DNA from: an uncultured Planctomycetota bacterium
Lineage (GTDB): Bacteria; Planctomycetota; Phycisphaerae; UBA1845; Fen-1342
Direction of reading: 5' to 3'
Assembly (NCBI GenBank): GCA_900696535.1
Contig: CAADGM010000085.1
Coordinates: 1-62,261, forward strand
Length of the DNA: 62,261 bases
Made by a program: the position numbers and the translations under genes. This document shows positions 8,537-17,272 of the stretch, in pieces. The notes beneath the pieces were generated by a model that had not been told where the DNA came from, ran no database searches, and worked only from the letters and a program-made list of their open reading frames with translations. The first letter of the stretch is position 1; every line of letters begins with the position of its first letter.

Positions 8537-9895
8537 TCAGCTCCGCGTGGTCGTCCGGGCGAAGACGCCGCAGCCCACGATGAACGAGACGACGCCGATC
8601 GCGGTGAGGATGCCGCAGGGCAGGAGCATCTGCTCGAGCGTGAAGCCGCGCCAGAGCGTGCCCTCGAAGGCGAGTACGGCCCATTTGACGGGGCTGATGG
8701 AGCTGACGGTCTGCATCCAGCCCGGCATGAAGAAGACGGGGATCATGCCGCCGCCGAGCATGGCCATGATGGTGAGGATGGCCCAGGACATGCCGCCAGC
8801 GGACTGCTCGGTCTTTCCGACCACCGCCAGGAGCATCATGATGCCGGAGAAGCCGATCGCGACGGACAGCAGCGCCAGGGGAATGAGGCCCGGGGAGCGC
8901 GGGATCACGCCAAAGCCGTAGCGGGCGAACAGCAGCATGATGACGCCGACCGCGACGATGGTCGTAAAGCAGGCCAGCGCCTTGCCGGCCAGCACATGCG
9001 CCAGCGTGATCGGCGCCAGCCGGAGTCGCATCAGCGTGCCCTGGCGTCGCTCGACCACCAGCGAGATGCTGAATCCGGCCGCGCAACCGAGCACGCCCCA
9101 GATGATGCCCTGGGGGAACGAGACCGCGAACGCGCTCGTGGGCCCGTCCCGGTGGCGAGAGAGCTCGGTCGTGTGGATCTCCACCGGGTCGAATCCGCGG
9201 AAAGCCGCCGAACTCGCCGCGCCCGGCTGGGTCGCGGTGGCCGCGGACTGGCGGGCCTCGAGCTGCCCGAGAAACAGGTCCAGCGCGCTGTAGAAGCCCA
9301 GCAGCATGGGCCCCATATCGCCCGCGCGATCCGGCTGGTCCGACAGCGACGCCCGCGCCGCACCGATTTGGGCCCGCATGCGCTTCGGGTCGGCAAACGC
9401 GCTCTGGAGCCGCTGGCCCATCATCTTGAAGAGCACGCCCCTCAGCATACCCGCCTCGGCCTTGCGGCTCGGGTCGGCCACCATCTCGAGCACGGGCACG
9501 TGCCCGCCGAAGCGGTTGGCCTCCGCGTCCGCGAAGCCCGCCGGGATGATGATGACCGCAACGACTTTGCCACCGCGCAGGGCGGTAGCCGCCTCGTCGC
9601 GCGTCGAGAGCAGTTCGCCGTGGTGCTCGTCAGTCGACTCGTCACCACGCGGCCCCCGCACGCGCACCTCGCGCGATTGAACCAGCTCCGCGACCAGCTC
9701 GCGCGAAGCCGTGCTGCCGTCTTCGTCGACGAGGGCGACTTCTATCCGGCCGCCGATCTCGCGCCCGACGTCCTTGAATACAAGACCGAAGAAGACCGCG
9801 TACACGACGGGAAACAGGAACGTGAAGAACAGGCTCATCACGTCCCGGCTGAGCAGCCGCAGGTCCTTGATCGCCAGCGCGAGTGTGGCCGACAT
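8537..9895 (-). CDS. ABC-2 type transporter permease
   Basis: A protein of about 452 residues. One N-terminal membrane helix (SLFFTFLFPVVYAVFFGLVF, about residues 24-43) is followed by a large extracytoplasmic domain of some 200 residues and then five C-terminal helices. This is the ABC2_membrane_3 / YhiN-like layout of exporters for drugs, lipids or polysaccharide. The start at 9895 is set by an AGGAG that precedes the ATG by about 6 bases. The matching ATPase gene ends 51 bases upstream on the same strand, so the two form an exporter. The position behind a hydroxylase and an adenylating enzyme hints at export of a modified lipid or acyl product, but the substrate is unknown. Confidence 0.88.
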   Translation of the reverse strand: MSATLALAIKDLRLLSRDVMSLFFTFLFPVVYAVFFGLVFKDVGREIGGRIEVALVDEDGSTASRELVAELVQSREVRVRGPRGDESTDEHHGELLSTRDEAATALRGGKVVAVIIIPAGFADAEANRFGGHVPVLEMVADPSRKAEAGMLRGVLFKMMGQRLQSAFADPKRMRAQIGAARASLSDQPDRAGDMGPMLLGFYSALDLFLGQLEARQSAATATQPGAASSAAFRGFDPVEIHTTELSRHRDGPTSAFAVSFPQGIIWGVLGCAAGFSISLVVERRQGTLMRLRLAPITLAHVLAGKALACFTTIVAVGVIMLLFARYGFGVIPRSPGLIPLALLSVAIGFSGIMMLLAVVGKTEQSAGGMSWAILTIMAMLGGGMIPVFFMPGWMQTVSSISPVKWAVLAFEGTLWRGFTLEQMLLPCGILTAIGVVSFIVGCGVFARTTTRS

Positions 9896-9946
9896 GCGCT
9901 CTCCTGCTGCCCGGCGCCCGGTCACGGGCCGACGTCGGGCTGCGGG

Positions 9947-10816
9947 CTACTCCCGCAGCTTGCGTCCCGTGAGGTTGAGGAACACGGTCTCCAGGTCGGG
10001 CCGCTCGACCCGGAACCGCCGCAGGTCGCCCTGGGCTGCCAGCTTCTCCAGCTCGGCCAGTGGATTGTCGGACTGGCGGCGAATCTCGCCGTCGGCCGTC
10101 TCGATGATCAGCGTGCTCGCGGTCCCGCCGTGGGTGGCGATGAGCCGGTCGACCGTGTCCAGGGCGAGCAGCCTGCCCTGGTCGATGATGCCGACCCGCT
10201 CGGCGATCTTCTCGACCTCCTCGATGTAATGCGTCGTGTAGATGATCGTGCGGCCGAGGGCCTTGAGCGCCAGGATGTTCTCGAAGATCGCATTTCGGGA
10301 CTGCGGATCGACGCCCACGGTCGGCTCATCGCAGATGAGCAGCACCGGGTCGTGAACGAGCGCCACGGCGAGGTTGAGCCGGCGCTTCATGCCGCCGGAG
10401 TACGTCTTGACGCGACCCCGGGCCCGGTCCAGCAATCCGACAAAGTCGAGCGACCAGCGCACGCGCTCCCGCAGCCGCGCGCCGCGCAGGCCGTACATCT
10501 GCCCCAGGAAGCGGACGTTTTCCTCGGCAGTCAGCTCGTCGTAGATCGCCAGGCTCTGCGGGGCGATGCCGATCTGCGCGCGGGTGGAGTTGTGGGCCGG
10601 ATCGCCGTGGCCGACGATCTCGACGCTGCCGGCCGTCGGGCGCAGCAGCCCGACGCACATGTTCACCGTGGTGGTCTTGCCGGCCCCGTTCGGCCCGAGC
10701 AGGCCGAAAACTTCGCCCCGCCGGATCTCCAGAGACAGCGAGTCCACCGCGACGAGGCTACCGAAGGTCTTGCGCAGGCCGCTCAGCCGCACGAACACGC
10801 CGTTGTCGCTGCTCAC
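9947..10816 (-). CDS. ABC transporter ATP-binding protein (ABC-2 exporter)
   Basis: The nucleotide-binding subunit carries the Walker A GPNGAGKTTT, the ABC signature YSGGMKRRLNLA, Walker B LLICDEPTVGVDP and the H-loop IYTTHYIEEVE. The subclass with a C-terminal accessory segment, which here ends in LETVFLNLTGRKLRE, pairs with ABC-2 permeases such as the one downstream. An ATG exists at 10825, but a GGGAGG box touches it directly. The GTG at 10816 lies nine bases from that box and was preferred. The protein would have 289 residues. It hydrolyses ATP on the cytoplasmic face to power the permease. Confidence 0.92.
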   Translation of the reverse strand: MSSDNGVFVRLSGLRKTFGSLVAVDSLSLEIRRGEVFGLLGPNGAGKTTTVNMCVGLLRPTAGSVEIVGHGDPAHNSTRAQIGIAPQSLAIYDELTAEENVRFLGQMYGLRGARLRERVRWSLDFVGLLDRARGRVKTYSGGMKRRLNLAVALVHDPVLLICDEPTVGVDPQSRNAIFENILALKALGRTIIYTTHYIEEVEKIAERVGIIDQGRLLALDTVDRLIATHGGTASTLIIETADGEIRRQSDNPLAELEKLAAQGDLRRFRVERPDLETVFLNLTGRKLRE

Positions 10817-10890
10817 GTGCCGCATCCTCCCGCGCGCCGGCCGCCTCTCACGCGGCGACCGGCAGGGGGGAATTCTGACGATCGACGGCG

Positions 10891-11814
10891 TTATTGTCCA
10901 AGCGCCGCCAGGTCGCCGGCTTTGGCGCCGGACACCACCGCGGCGCGCTCGGGCGCTGACGTCGGCGGGTCGTGCGGCGCGCCCGTGAAGTCGCCCGCGA
11001 CGGTGGGATCGTGGTAGCGGCGGATAGCCTCGTCGTCGTCCTGCCAGGCGGAGGCGAACAGCGCCCAGTACGTTTCGGGGAACCGCTCCATCTGGTGAAC
11101 GCCGATCGTCTCGGGCCACCGGCCGCGCGGCCAATAGAACGTGCCGAACATGCGGTCCCAGATGGAGAGGACCGAGCCGAAGTTGGCGAAGCGCCCGCCG
11201 GGCTCGGCGGAGTGATGCCACCAGTGCTGCTCGGCGGAATTGAAGTACAGGTTGAGCTTGCCGATGTAGGTGCGCAGGTTGGCGTGGTGCCAGTAGCCCT
11301 TCAGGATGTCGATGCTCGAGTAGATGATGAGCACCCACTTGTCGATGCCGACGACGTGGAATGGGAAGATCACCACGCCGTACTTGATCACCGCTTCGAA
11401 CACGTGGATGCGGTAGTTGGTCATCGTGTCCATCTCGACCGCGGTGTGGTGGACGCGATGCAGCCGCCAGAGGATCGGGAAGGTGTGGTACCAGCGGTGC
11501 AGCCAGTACCGCATGAAGTCGTTGACCAGGAAGAAGACCGTGAACTGGAGCCACCACGGCCAGACGGTGATCAGCTCGTAGCTCTGCGGAACCCGAATGA
11601 TGATCTCGCATGCCACCAGCTTGCTGATCGCCGAGAGCACCGGCCCGTCGACAATCGCGGCGGTGATGTCGGCCATGTAGGCCCGGCGGCGCGGCCCCCG
11701 CAGAAGGCGCGGGTAGATTGGGGCGACCCGCTCGAGCAGGTGGAAGATGACGGCGCCGACCAGGAAGACGCCGCCCAGGATGAGCGTGCTCCAGGGAAAG
11801 TGGTGCGAGGACAT
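10891..11814 (-). CDS. Sterol desaturase / fatty acid hydroxylase family protein
   Basis: A membrane di-iron oxygenase of about 307 residues. The histidine clusters that bind the two irons are visible: HRWYH (residues 106-110), HRVHH (119-123) and HWWHH near residue 200, with further histidines between. Four or more hydrophobic segments surround them. Family members hydroxylate or desaturate sterols, fatty acids, carotenoids or sphingoid bases at the membrane. The start codon overlaps the stop of the upstream PaaK-like gene by one base (TGATG), so the two are probably translationally coupled. The ABC exporter genes follow after about 75 bases. The true substrate cannot be read from the sequence. 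Confidence 0.88.
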   Translation of the reverse strand: MSSHHFPWSTLILGGVFLVGAVIFHLLERVAPIYPRLLRGPRRRAYMADITAAIVDGPVLSAISKLVACEIIIRVPQSYELITVWPWWLQFTVFFLVNDFMRYWLHRWYHTFPILWRLHRVHHTAVEMDTMTNYRIHVFEAVIKYGVVIFPFHVVGIDKWVLIIYSSIDILKGYWHHANLRTYIGKLNLYFNSAEQHWWHHSAEPGGRFANFGSVLSIWDRMFGTFYWPRGRWPETIGVHQMERFPETYWALFASAWQDDDEAIRRYHDPTVAGDFTGAPHDPPTSAPERAAVVSGAKAGDLAALGQ

Positions 11815-13178
11815 CAGCGCCCTCCGTACCCGTTGCCTGCGCCGCCCGGCACCGACGGGGCCTCGTCGAGCGGGCGAATCCAGACCTCGTCCCAGGGCTT
11901 GGCCTCCGGCCGCAGCTTCGACACGATGCAGCGCCGCTTGCCCGCCGGCGTGAGCGGCAAGTGGTCCACGGCCCGGGCCTCGAGCCGGCAATCGGCGCCG
12001 AAACGCTGCCGCACGCGGTCGAGTCCGCGGGCCAGCGCCGCGGGGTCGAAAAACTGTCGCTCCGGGACGTACTCGTAAACCAGGTGGGCCGGTCCCTCCT
12101 GGGTGATTCGCCAGTCCTTCACCGGATTATGCGCCGCGTCGTCGAACAGGTGGAAGAAGAAGTGCGGCGACACGAGCTCGCCCGAGGGCGTCGGCAGGAA
12201 GTCGTTGATCCGACCGCGGACCGCGCCCATCAGCGGAAACCGGCAACCGCACCCGCACACGTCGGGCAGGCACGCGGCCACGTCCAACAGTCGGTAGCGA
12301 ATGAACGGCATCGTCCACGAGTGCAGGTTTGTGATTACGACCTGCCCGGGCTGGCCCGGCGGCCGCGGGCGCCCGTCCTCGTCGACGATCTCCACGATGA
12401 TCCGGTCGGCGTCGACGTGGTAGCTGCCGCGGCTGCACTGCCACGCGATCGGCCCGACCTCCACCGCGCCGTACATGTCGCACGGGTCGCTGCCGAATGC
12501 CGAGCGCATCGCCTGCCGCATCTCGGGCATCAGCGTCGCGCCGGTCGGCACCACCCAGCGCATCCAGTACGGCGCCCGCCGCCGCAACAGCTCGCGCGCC
12601 AGGAGGTACAGCGCGCCCGTCTGCCCCACGATCGCCACGGGCCTGAAGGCGGCCAGGATCGCAACCTGCTCGTCGAGCGGCATGTCCGGCTCGATGTGCC
12701 GCGTGTGGGCGACGCGCCCGATGAAGGCCCCCTTCGCTTTGAGCCAACCACTGGCGACCGTCACGGTGTCGTTCCAGGGCATCATGCCGAGCTGGTGATA
12801 GTGCCGCAGGATCGCCCGCCGCATCACGCGGATTTCGCGAATCGTCCGGACGACGTGGATGGCTCGGCCCGACGTGCCGCTCGTCCGCATCTCGATCAGG
12901 CCGCGGGCGGGACGTTCCGAGCTCCACGCCTCCGCCCCGGCGTCGACGATCGCGTCCTTGTCCACCATGGGCAGCAGCGGCAGGTCGGCGCGGCTGCGGA
13001 TGTCGCGCGGCGAGACCCCCGCCGCCCGCCACCGCTCCCGATACAGCGGCACATGCTCGTACGCATAAGCCACGAGCCGCCGCAGGCGATAGTCCGCCAG
13101 GCGGGCGAGCACGTCGGGCGATCGACGTGGATTGACCAGGAAGATCTCGGCGAGGCCGGGGTTCCGCATGACGTGCAT
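11814..13178 (-). CDS. PaaK/CapK-like adenylate-forming ligase
   Basis: A protein of 454 residues in the phenylacetate-CoA ligase / CapK branch of the ANL superfamily. The phosphate-binding loop RTSGTSGRA is near residue 98, and the adenine motif MYGAVEVG is near residue 240. The hinge-region segment FIRYRLLDV and the cysteine-rich patch CGCGCRF follow, and the C-terminal lid contains LTPAGKRRC. Members activate carboxylic acids as acyl-AMP and pass them to CoA or another acceptor. Genes of this subgroup occur with capsule, lipid and polyketide functions. It is the first gene of the minus-strand run and is coupled to the hydroxylase. The ATG at 13178 was used. A second ATG three codons in is possible. 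Confidence 0.82.
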   Translation of the reverse strand: MHVMRNPGLAEIFLVNPRRSPDVLARLADYRLRRLVAYAYEHVPLYRERWRAAGVSPRDIRSRADLPLLPMVDKDAIVDAGAEAWSSERPARGLIEMRTSGTSGRAIHVVRTIREIRVMRRAILRHYHQLGMMPWNDTVTVASGWLKAKGAFIGRVAHTRHIEPDMPLDEQVAILAAFRPVAIVGQTGALYLLARELLRRRAPYWMRWVVPTGATLMPEMRQAMRSAFGSDPCDMYGAVEVGPIAWQCSRGSYHVDADRIIVEIVDEDGRPRPPGQPGQVVITNLHSWTMPFIRYRLLDVAACLPDVCGCGCRFPLMGAVRGRINDFLPTPSGELVSPHFFFHLFDDAAHNPVKDWRITQEGPAHLVYEYVPERQFFDPAALARGLDRVRQRFGADCRLEARAVDHLPLTPAGKRRCIVSKLRPEAKPWDEVWIRPLDEAPSVPGGAGNGYGGR

Positions 13179-13397
13179 CGAGACACTGCCTCGTCGGGGT
13201 CGTTAGTCGAACTGTGCCGGGGCCGCGAGGGTTCGACTTCGTCTGGACGCGCGTTCACTCGCGCGGGCGGCCGGTGCAGCGGCCCGGCCGCCTGGCCGCG
13301 CGGCCGCGGCGGTGATACTGGCCGCTGATGATAGCGGCGCACTGACCGCCGAGCACGCCCGCGCGACGACGCAATCCGCCCGACCCGCACGCCGCAC

Positions 13398-13403
13398 TAT
13401 CAT
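13398..13403 (+). promoter_or_regulatory. -10-like box TATCAT eight bases before an ATG
   Basis: TATCAT ends eight bases before the ATG at 13412. There is no Shine-Dalgarno sequence between them and no good -35 match 17 bases upstream. The spacing fits a leaderless transcript of the DUF2459-like gene. It lies in the 233-base divergent gap with the PaaK-like gene. Confidence 0.3.
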
Positions 13404-13411
13404 GGGCTGAC

Positions 13412-14035
13412 ATGACCGCGCGCCTGCCAGCAACGTTCCCGGTACGCTCGCGCCAACGCACTTTCGCGCCTCTCCTTTGCGCGGTGGCCGCCACAACGGT
13501 GGGCTGCGGCTATCGGGTCACGCCGCCGGCGGCGGTTCGCGAGCCCGTCAGCGTGTTCGTGCTGAAGTATGACCCGCATGCCAGCCTGGTCCTGCCCGCT
13601 GAGGATGGCCAGGCGATCGAGTTCGCGTACGGCCAGTGGGACTGGTTCGTTCTGGACCAGGTGCACTGGTACCGCGCCCTGCCAGTGCTCCTGATCCCCG
13701 GTCAGGCGGGACTGGGGACCCGGCCGATCGGCTTGCCGGCAACGCGCCCGGCGCTCGAGCTGATTCAGGGTCGGGGCAACGTGCTGGAGATCCCGGTCGA
13801 GCGCAGCCGCGCGGAGGCTCTGCGCGCCGAGCTGTCGCGGCGATTCCTGCCGCCTGCTCGAACGACGCGCAACCCGCGCCTCGGGCTCGACTTCGTTCCC
13901 GATCCCCAGCCGTATTCGGTGCTTTACCACTGCAATTCGCGCGTGGCTGACTGGCTCAGAGAACTCGGCTGTGAGGTCACTGGCCTGGGGCCGACGGCTG
14001 ACTTTCGCCTGAGCGACGGCGCATACTCGCGCTAG
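13412..14035 (+). CDS. DUF2459-like lipoprotein
   Basis: A protein of 207 residues. The N-terminus has a hydrophobic stretch ending in VGCGY, a plausible lipobox, so it is probably a lipoprotein. The body resembles DUF2459 (first noted next to urease genes). The segments VFVLKYDPHASLVLPAED and IEFAYGQWDWF line up with the family's histidine-containing first strand and EFGWGDRDFY region. YHCNSRVADWLRELG lines up with the TCNTWTARALRAAG region. That family may be a permuted NlpC/P60-like fold, with the histidine and cysteine as candidate active residues. This alignment was made by eye. The function is unknown. Confidence 0.6.
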   Translation: MTARLPATFPVRSRQRTFAPLLCAVAATTVGCGYRVTPPAAVREPVSVFVLKYDPHASLVLPAEDGQAIEFAYGQWDWFVLDQVHWYRALPVLLIPGQAGLGTRPIGLPATRPALELIQGRGNVLEIPVERSRAEALRAELSRRFLPPARTTRNPRLGLDFVPDPQPYSVLYHCNSRVADWLRELGCEVTGLGPTADFRLSDGAYSR

Positions 14036-14102
14036 GTGCCGGCGCGCGCTTCGAGGCGACCGCGCCGCGACCCGCCTATGATCGCTGCGAAGGAGACAAC
14101 GC

Positions 14103-14489
14103 ATGCCACGCATTGCCATGATCGTCGGCGCGGCGCTGGTTGCCGTCGGCCTCGTCGGATATGTCGCCGCCCAGTTCGCCAGCCTGACCGCCCTGATCCC
14201 CGCGCTTTTTGGCGTTCTGCTCGTCGCGCTGGGGTGGCTGGCCGAGATTCGGCCCGGTGCACGGCAGCACTTCATGCACGCCGCAGCGGCCCTCGCGCTG
14301 GTCGGCCTGCTGGCGACGGCCCGGGGCCTGCTGAAGCTGCCGACACTGCTCGGCGGCGGTGAATTGGAGCGGCCTGCTGCGGTCGTCTCCCAGTCGGTCA
14401 TGGCGTTAGTGTGCCTGGTGTTCGTGGTGCTGTGCGTGCAGTCGTTCGTGCAGGCGCGCCGGGCCAGTCGGGGCGGGCAGTCCGCCTGA
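14103..14489 (+). CDS. Small integral membrane protein, four predicted helices
   Basis: A protein of 128 residues that is almost entirely hydrophobic. Predicted helices fall near residues 5-25, 28-46, 58-76 and 96-116, and the C-terminus is short and basic. GAAGGAGA lies seven bases before the ATG, a strong ribosome binding site, and a TATGAT box at 14077-14082 could be the -10 of its own promoter. No family was recognised. A role in the membrane is all that can be said. Confidence 0.65.
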   Translation: MPRIAMIVGAALVAVGLVGYVAAQFASLTALIPALFGVLLVALGWLAEIRPGARQHFMHAAAALALVGLLATARGLLKLPTLLGGGELERPAAVVSQSVMALVCLVFVVLCVQSFVQARRASRGGQSA

Positions 14490-14611
14490 GCAACTCGACT
14501 CGGTTCGGTGAGGCGGCTTGCCGACCAACTCGGCCGCGTATTCGCCGTCCAGAGACGCAAACTAGCTGAAGCAGGCGAGTCGAAGCAGCGGCTCTACAAG
14601 AGGACTCCCCC

Positions 14612-14647
14612 CCCGACCCCGCCGCTGGACGGGAGGGGGTGGTCGGG
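14612..14647. repeat. GC-rich hairpin ahead of the TlpA-like gene
   Basis: CCCGACC (14612-14618) pairs with GGTCGGG (14641-14647), with additional C-tract and G-tract pairing inside. It lies in the 299-base gap after the small membrane protein and no T tract follows. It could stop upstream transcription or be a dispersed palindromic element. Nothing else in this gap was recognised. Confidence 0.35.
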
Positions 14648-14788
14648 CGATCCGGTGTGCGGGATGGAAGTTCAGGGAGATTTCGCAGGGCTTTGCGCAA
14701 GCCCCGTGGGACGGGTAGCATACCGTGCAGGGTGTGCCTTGGGGTCTCCGGTGGGGGCCCGGCTCATTCCTGGCAAGGAGCATGTGCA

Positions 14789-15763
14789 ATGAGAGCTCGG
14801 ATAGTCGTGTGCGGCCTGGTGGCGATCATGTTGTGCGCCGTTCCGTCTGCCCTGGCCTTGAAGCTGGGTGACGCCGCCCCGCCGATCAAGGTGGAGAAGT
14901 GGGTGAAGGGCGGGCCGGTGGACCTGGAGTCCGCCAAGGGCAAGAACGTCATCGTGGTGGAGTTCTGGGCCACGTGGTGCGCGCCGTGCCGCGCCAGTAT
15001 CCCCCACCTGACGAAGCTCCAGAAGGCCCACAAGGACGACGGACTGATCATCGTCGGCATCAGCAGCTCGGACAAGGCCGAGGAGGACGTGACCAAGTTC
15101 GTCAAGTCGATGGGCGACAAGATGAACTACACGATCGCCTACGAGAATCGCGAGGAAGCCCAAACCAGTAAGGCGTTCATGGAGCCGTTCGAGGCTGAGG
15201 GGATCCCGCACGCCTTCGTGATCGACAAGCAGGGCAAGCTGGTCTGGCAGGGCCACCCGATGATCGGCCTCGAGGAGGTCGTCAAGGCGGTTCTCAAGGG
15301 CGACTACACGGTCGAGTCGCTGCACAAGGTCTACCTGGGCGTGAAGAAGGCCCAGAAGGAGCGGGCCGACCGGATCGCGTGGCACGGCAAGCTCTACCTG
15401 GACATGGTCGCCAAGCCCGACCAGGTTGAGGCCTCGCGTAAGAAGGGCGAGGAGCTCTTCAACGCGATCGGTGACGACCCCCAGGATCTGAACGCGATCG
15501 CCTGGACCATTCTCACCGACGAGGATGTGGTATCGCGCGACATCGACCTGGCCCTCCGCATGGCCAAGAAGGCCAATGACCTGACGAACGGCGAGGAGCC
15601 CGCGATCGTCGACACGTACGCCCGCGCCCTGTTCGACAGTGGCAAGATCGACGAGGCCATCGCGCAGCAGAAGAAGGCCGTCGAGCTCGCCAAGGACATC
15701 AAGGCGATGCGGGCCGAGCTCGAGGAGACGCTGAAGCGATACGAGGACGCGAAGAAGAAGTAG
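14789..15763 (+). CDS. TlpA-like secreted thioredoxin-fold protein with helical C-terminal extension
   Basis: A protein of 324 residues. A signal peptide (about residues 1-22) is followed by a redoxin/TlpA domain with the catalytic WCAPC motif in EFWATWCAPCRASIPHL and the cis-proline region EGIPHAFVIDKQGKLVWQG. TlpA-type proteins reduce or exchange disulfides in the periplasm. Residues from about 165 onward form a charged, helical extension of some 160 residues, resembling tetratricopeptide helices (ALRMAKKANDL..., EAIAQQKKAVELA). This is longer than ordinary TlpA. AAGGAG precedes the ATG by about nine bases, and earlier in-frame codons lack both a signal peptide and a site. The extension may bind a partner, which is an inference. 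Confidence 0.85.
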   Translation: MRARIVVCGLVAIMLCAVPSALALKLGDAAPPIKVEKWVKGGPVDLESAKGKNVIVVEFWATWCAPCRASIPHLTKLQKAHKDDGLIIVGISSSDKAEEDVTKFVKSMGDKMNYTIAYENREEAQTSKAFMEPFEAEGIPHAFVIDKQGKLVWQGHPMIGLEEVVKAVLKGDYTVESLHKVYLGVKKAQKERADRIAWHGKLYLDMVAKPDQVEASRKKGEELFNAIGDDPQDLNAIAWTILTDEDVVSRDIDLALRMAKKANDLTNGEEPAIVDTYARALFDSGKIDEAIAQQKKAVELAKDIKAMRAELEETLKRYEDAKKK

Positions 15764-15786
15764 CCATCGCGCCGCCGCACGAAGCC

Positions 15787-17229
15787 ATGTACTCCCTGCC
15801 CCAGGGTTCACAGCACGGCCCGCCCCACCGGCCGACGCCGGGCGAAAGCCACGGCTGCGGCACGTCCTGCGGCGGCGGGATGGAGAAGATCTACCCGACT
15901 ACGGCCGTTCGCTATGGGGCGATGAGCTGGCTCGGCGAGTTCAAGTACCGCCCAAACACGGTCTTCAAGTGCGGGGCGAAGGTTGTCGTCGAGACCGATC
16001 GCGGCACCGAGCTGGGGCAACAGATCAGCCTGTCCTGCAACGGTTGCTCCAAGCAGGTGACGCGCGAGCAGGTACGGGCCTACATCGACGCCAGCGGGCC
16101 GGAGTTCTATCGCCTCTCGTCGGGCCTCATTCTGCGCGAGGCCACCCCGCAGGACATCGACGAGGCCCGCCACCTCAACGCGCACGTCAACGAGGACATC
16201 GCACACTGCGCGGAGCTGGCGCGCGAGCTGGGTCTGGACATCAAGATCGTCACCTGCGAGCACCTGCTCGGCGGCGAGCGGGTCGTCTTCTACTTCCGCT
16301 CGGACCTGCGCGTCGACTTCCGCGCGCTGGTCCGCGAGCTGGCTCACCACCACCGCACGCGCATCGAGATGCGCCAGGTCGGGGCGCGAGACGAGGCCCG
16401 CCTCGTGGCCGACTACGAGGTCTGCGGCCGCGAGTGCTGCTGCAAGAACTTCCTTAAGAAGCTGCGGCCCGTCACGATGCGCATGGCCAAGATCCAGAAG
16501 TCGACCCTCGACCCGTCCAAGGTCTCCGGCCGCTGCGGACGGCTGCGCTGCTGCCTGCGCTACGAGCACATCGGCTACGAAGAGCTCAATGCCAAGCTCC
16601 CCCCGGTCGGCAGCCTGGTCGAGACCGAGTTCGGTCCGGCCGACGTGATCGACCGGCAGATCCTGACACAGCTCCTGCTCGTGCGGCTGGCCGACGAACG
16701 CCAGGTAACGATTCCGCTCGAAGAGGTCAAAGCGATCACGCTGCCACGCGATCGCGCCGAGCGCTCTGTCGTTCCGCCGAAGCCCGACGAGGCGGCCGAA
16801 GGCGACGCCCGGGCACGCGGGCCGCGCGACCGCTTTCGCCGCGAGCGGCCCGGCGGCGGGCCACCGCCTCCACAGCGAGAGCGCAGCGCCCCGGAGCAGC
16901 GCTCGATTCCGCGGACGGCGGGCGACGAGGGCGCTGCCGCGCCAATGGAAGAGCCGCGCGGCCCGGGCGAGGGGCGCTCGCCGCGGGGTCCGCGTCCGCC
17001 ACAGCGAAAAGAGCCCGCGCCGCCCCCCATGCCCATCGGCGACGCCTCGGAGCCCGCCCCCACGCCAGGCGGCGCGGACCGCGCTGCCGGCAGCGAGCCG
17101 CAGCACGGCGAAGGCGCACGGCGCGGACGGTCTCGCCGGCGCCGCCGGCGTCGCGGACGTGGCGGCCCGCCCGGTCAGCCCCCGGGCGACGCCGCGGCCC
17201 CGCCGGCCGGCTCGCCGCCGCCGGCATAG
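15787..17229 (+). CDS. ricT: PSP1 / RicT (YaaT) domain protein with long basic tail
   Basis: A protein of 480 residues. Residues about 35-310 form the PSP1 C-terminal domain found in B. subtilis YaaT/RicT, a factor in RNA maturation and phosphorelay control. The conserved core is clear: DEARHLNAHVNEDI, VVFYFRSDLRVDFRALVREL, and the cysteine-rich GRECCCKNFL and SGRCGRLRCCLRYEH. Those cysteines match the positions linked to Fe-S cluster binding in the Ric complex. The last 150 or so residues are a low-complexity Pro/Gly/Arg/Glu tail ending in an arginine-rich GRSRRRRRRRG run, probably disordered and RNA-binding. The ATG at 15787 has no clear ribosome site. ATG at 15880, just before the conserved domain, is an alternative. 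Confidence 0.85.
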   Translation: MYSLPQGSQHGPPHRPTPGESHGCGTSCGGGMEKIYPTTAVRYGAMSWLGEFKYRPNTVFKCGAKVVVETDRGTELGQQISLSCNGCSKQVTREQVRAYIDASGPEFYRLSSGLILREATPQDIDEARHLNAHVNEDIAHCAELARELGLDIKIVTCEHLLGGERVVFYFRSDLRVDFRALVRELAHHHRTRIEMRQVGARDEARLVADYEVCGRECCCKNFLKKLRPVTMRMAKIQKSTLDPSKVSGRCGRLRCCLRYEHIGYEELNAKLPPVGSLVETEFGPADVIDRQILTQLLLVRLADERQVTIPLEEVKAITLPRDRAERSVVPPKPDEAAEGDARARGPRDRFRRERPGGGPPPPQRERSAPEQRSIPRTAGDEGAAAPMEEPRGPGEGRSPRGPRPPQRKEPAPPPMPIGDASEPAPTPGGADRAAGSEPQHGEGARRGRSRRRRRRRGRGGPPGQPPGDAAAPPAGSPPPA

Positions 17230-17272
17230 ACCCGATTCTCACTCGCCAAGGACCAAGCCGTACGGAGGTGCC

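Noticed and set aside
7448..11017. A 1189-residue open frame on the plus strand
   Set aside because: It is antisense to thiE and the ABC transporter genes, whose conserved motifs are unmistakable on the minus strand. The long frame reflects high GC.
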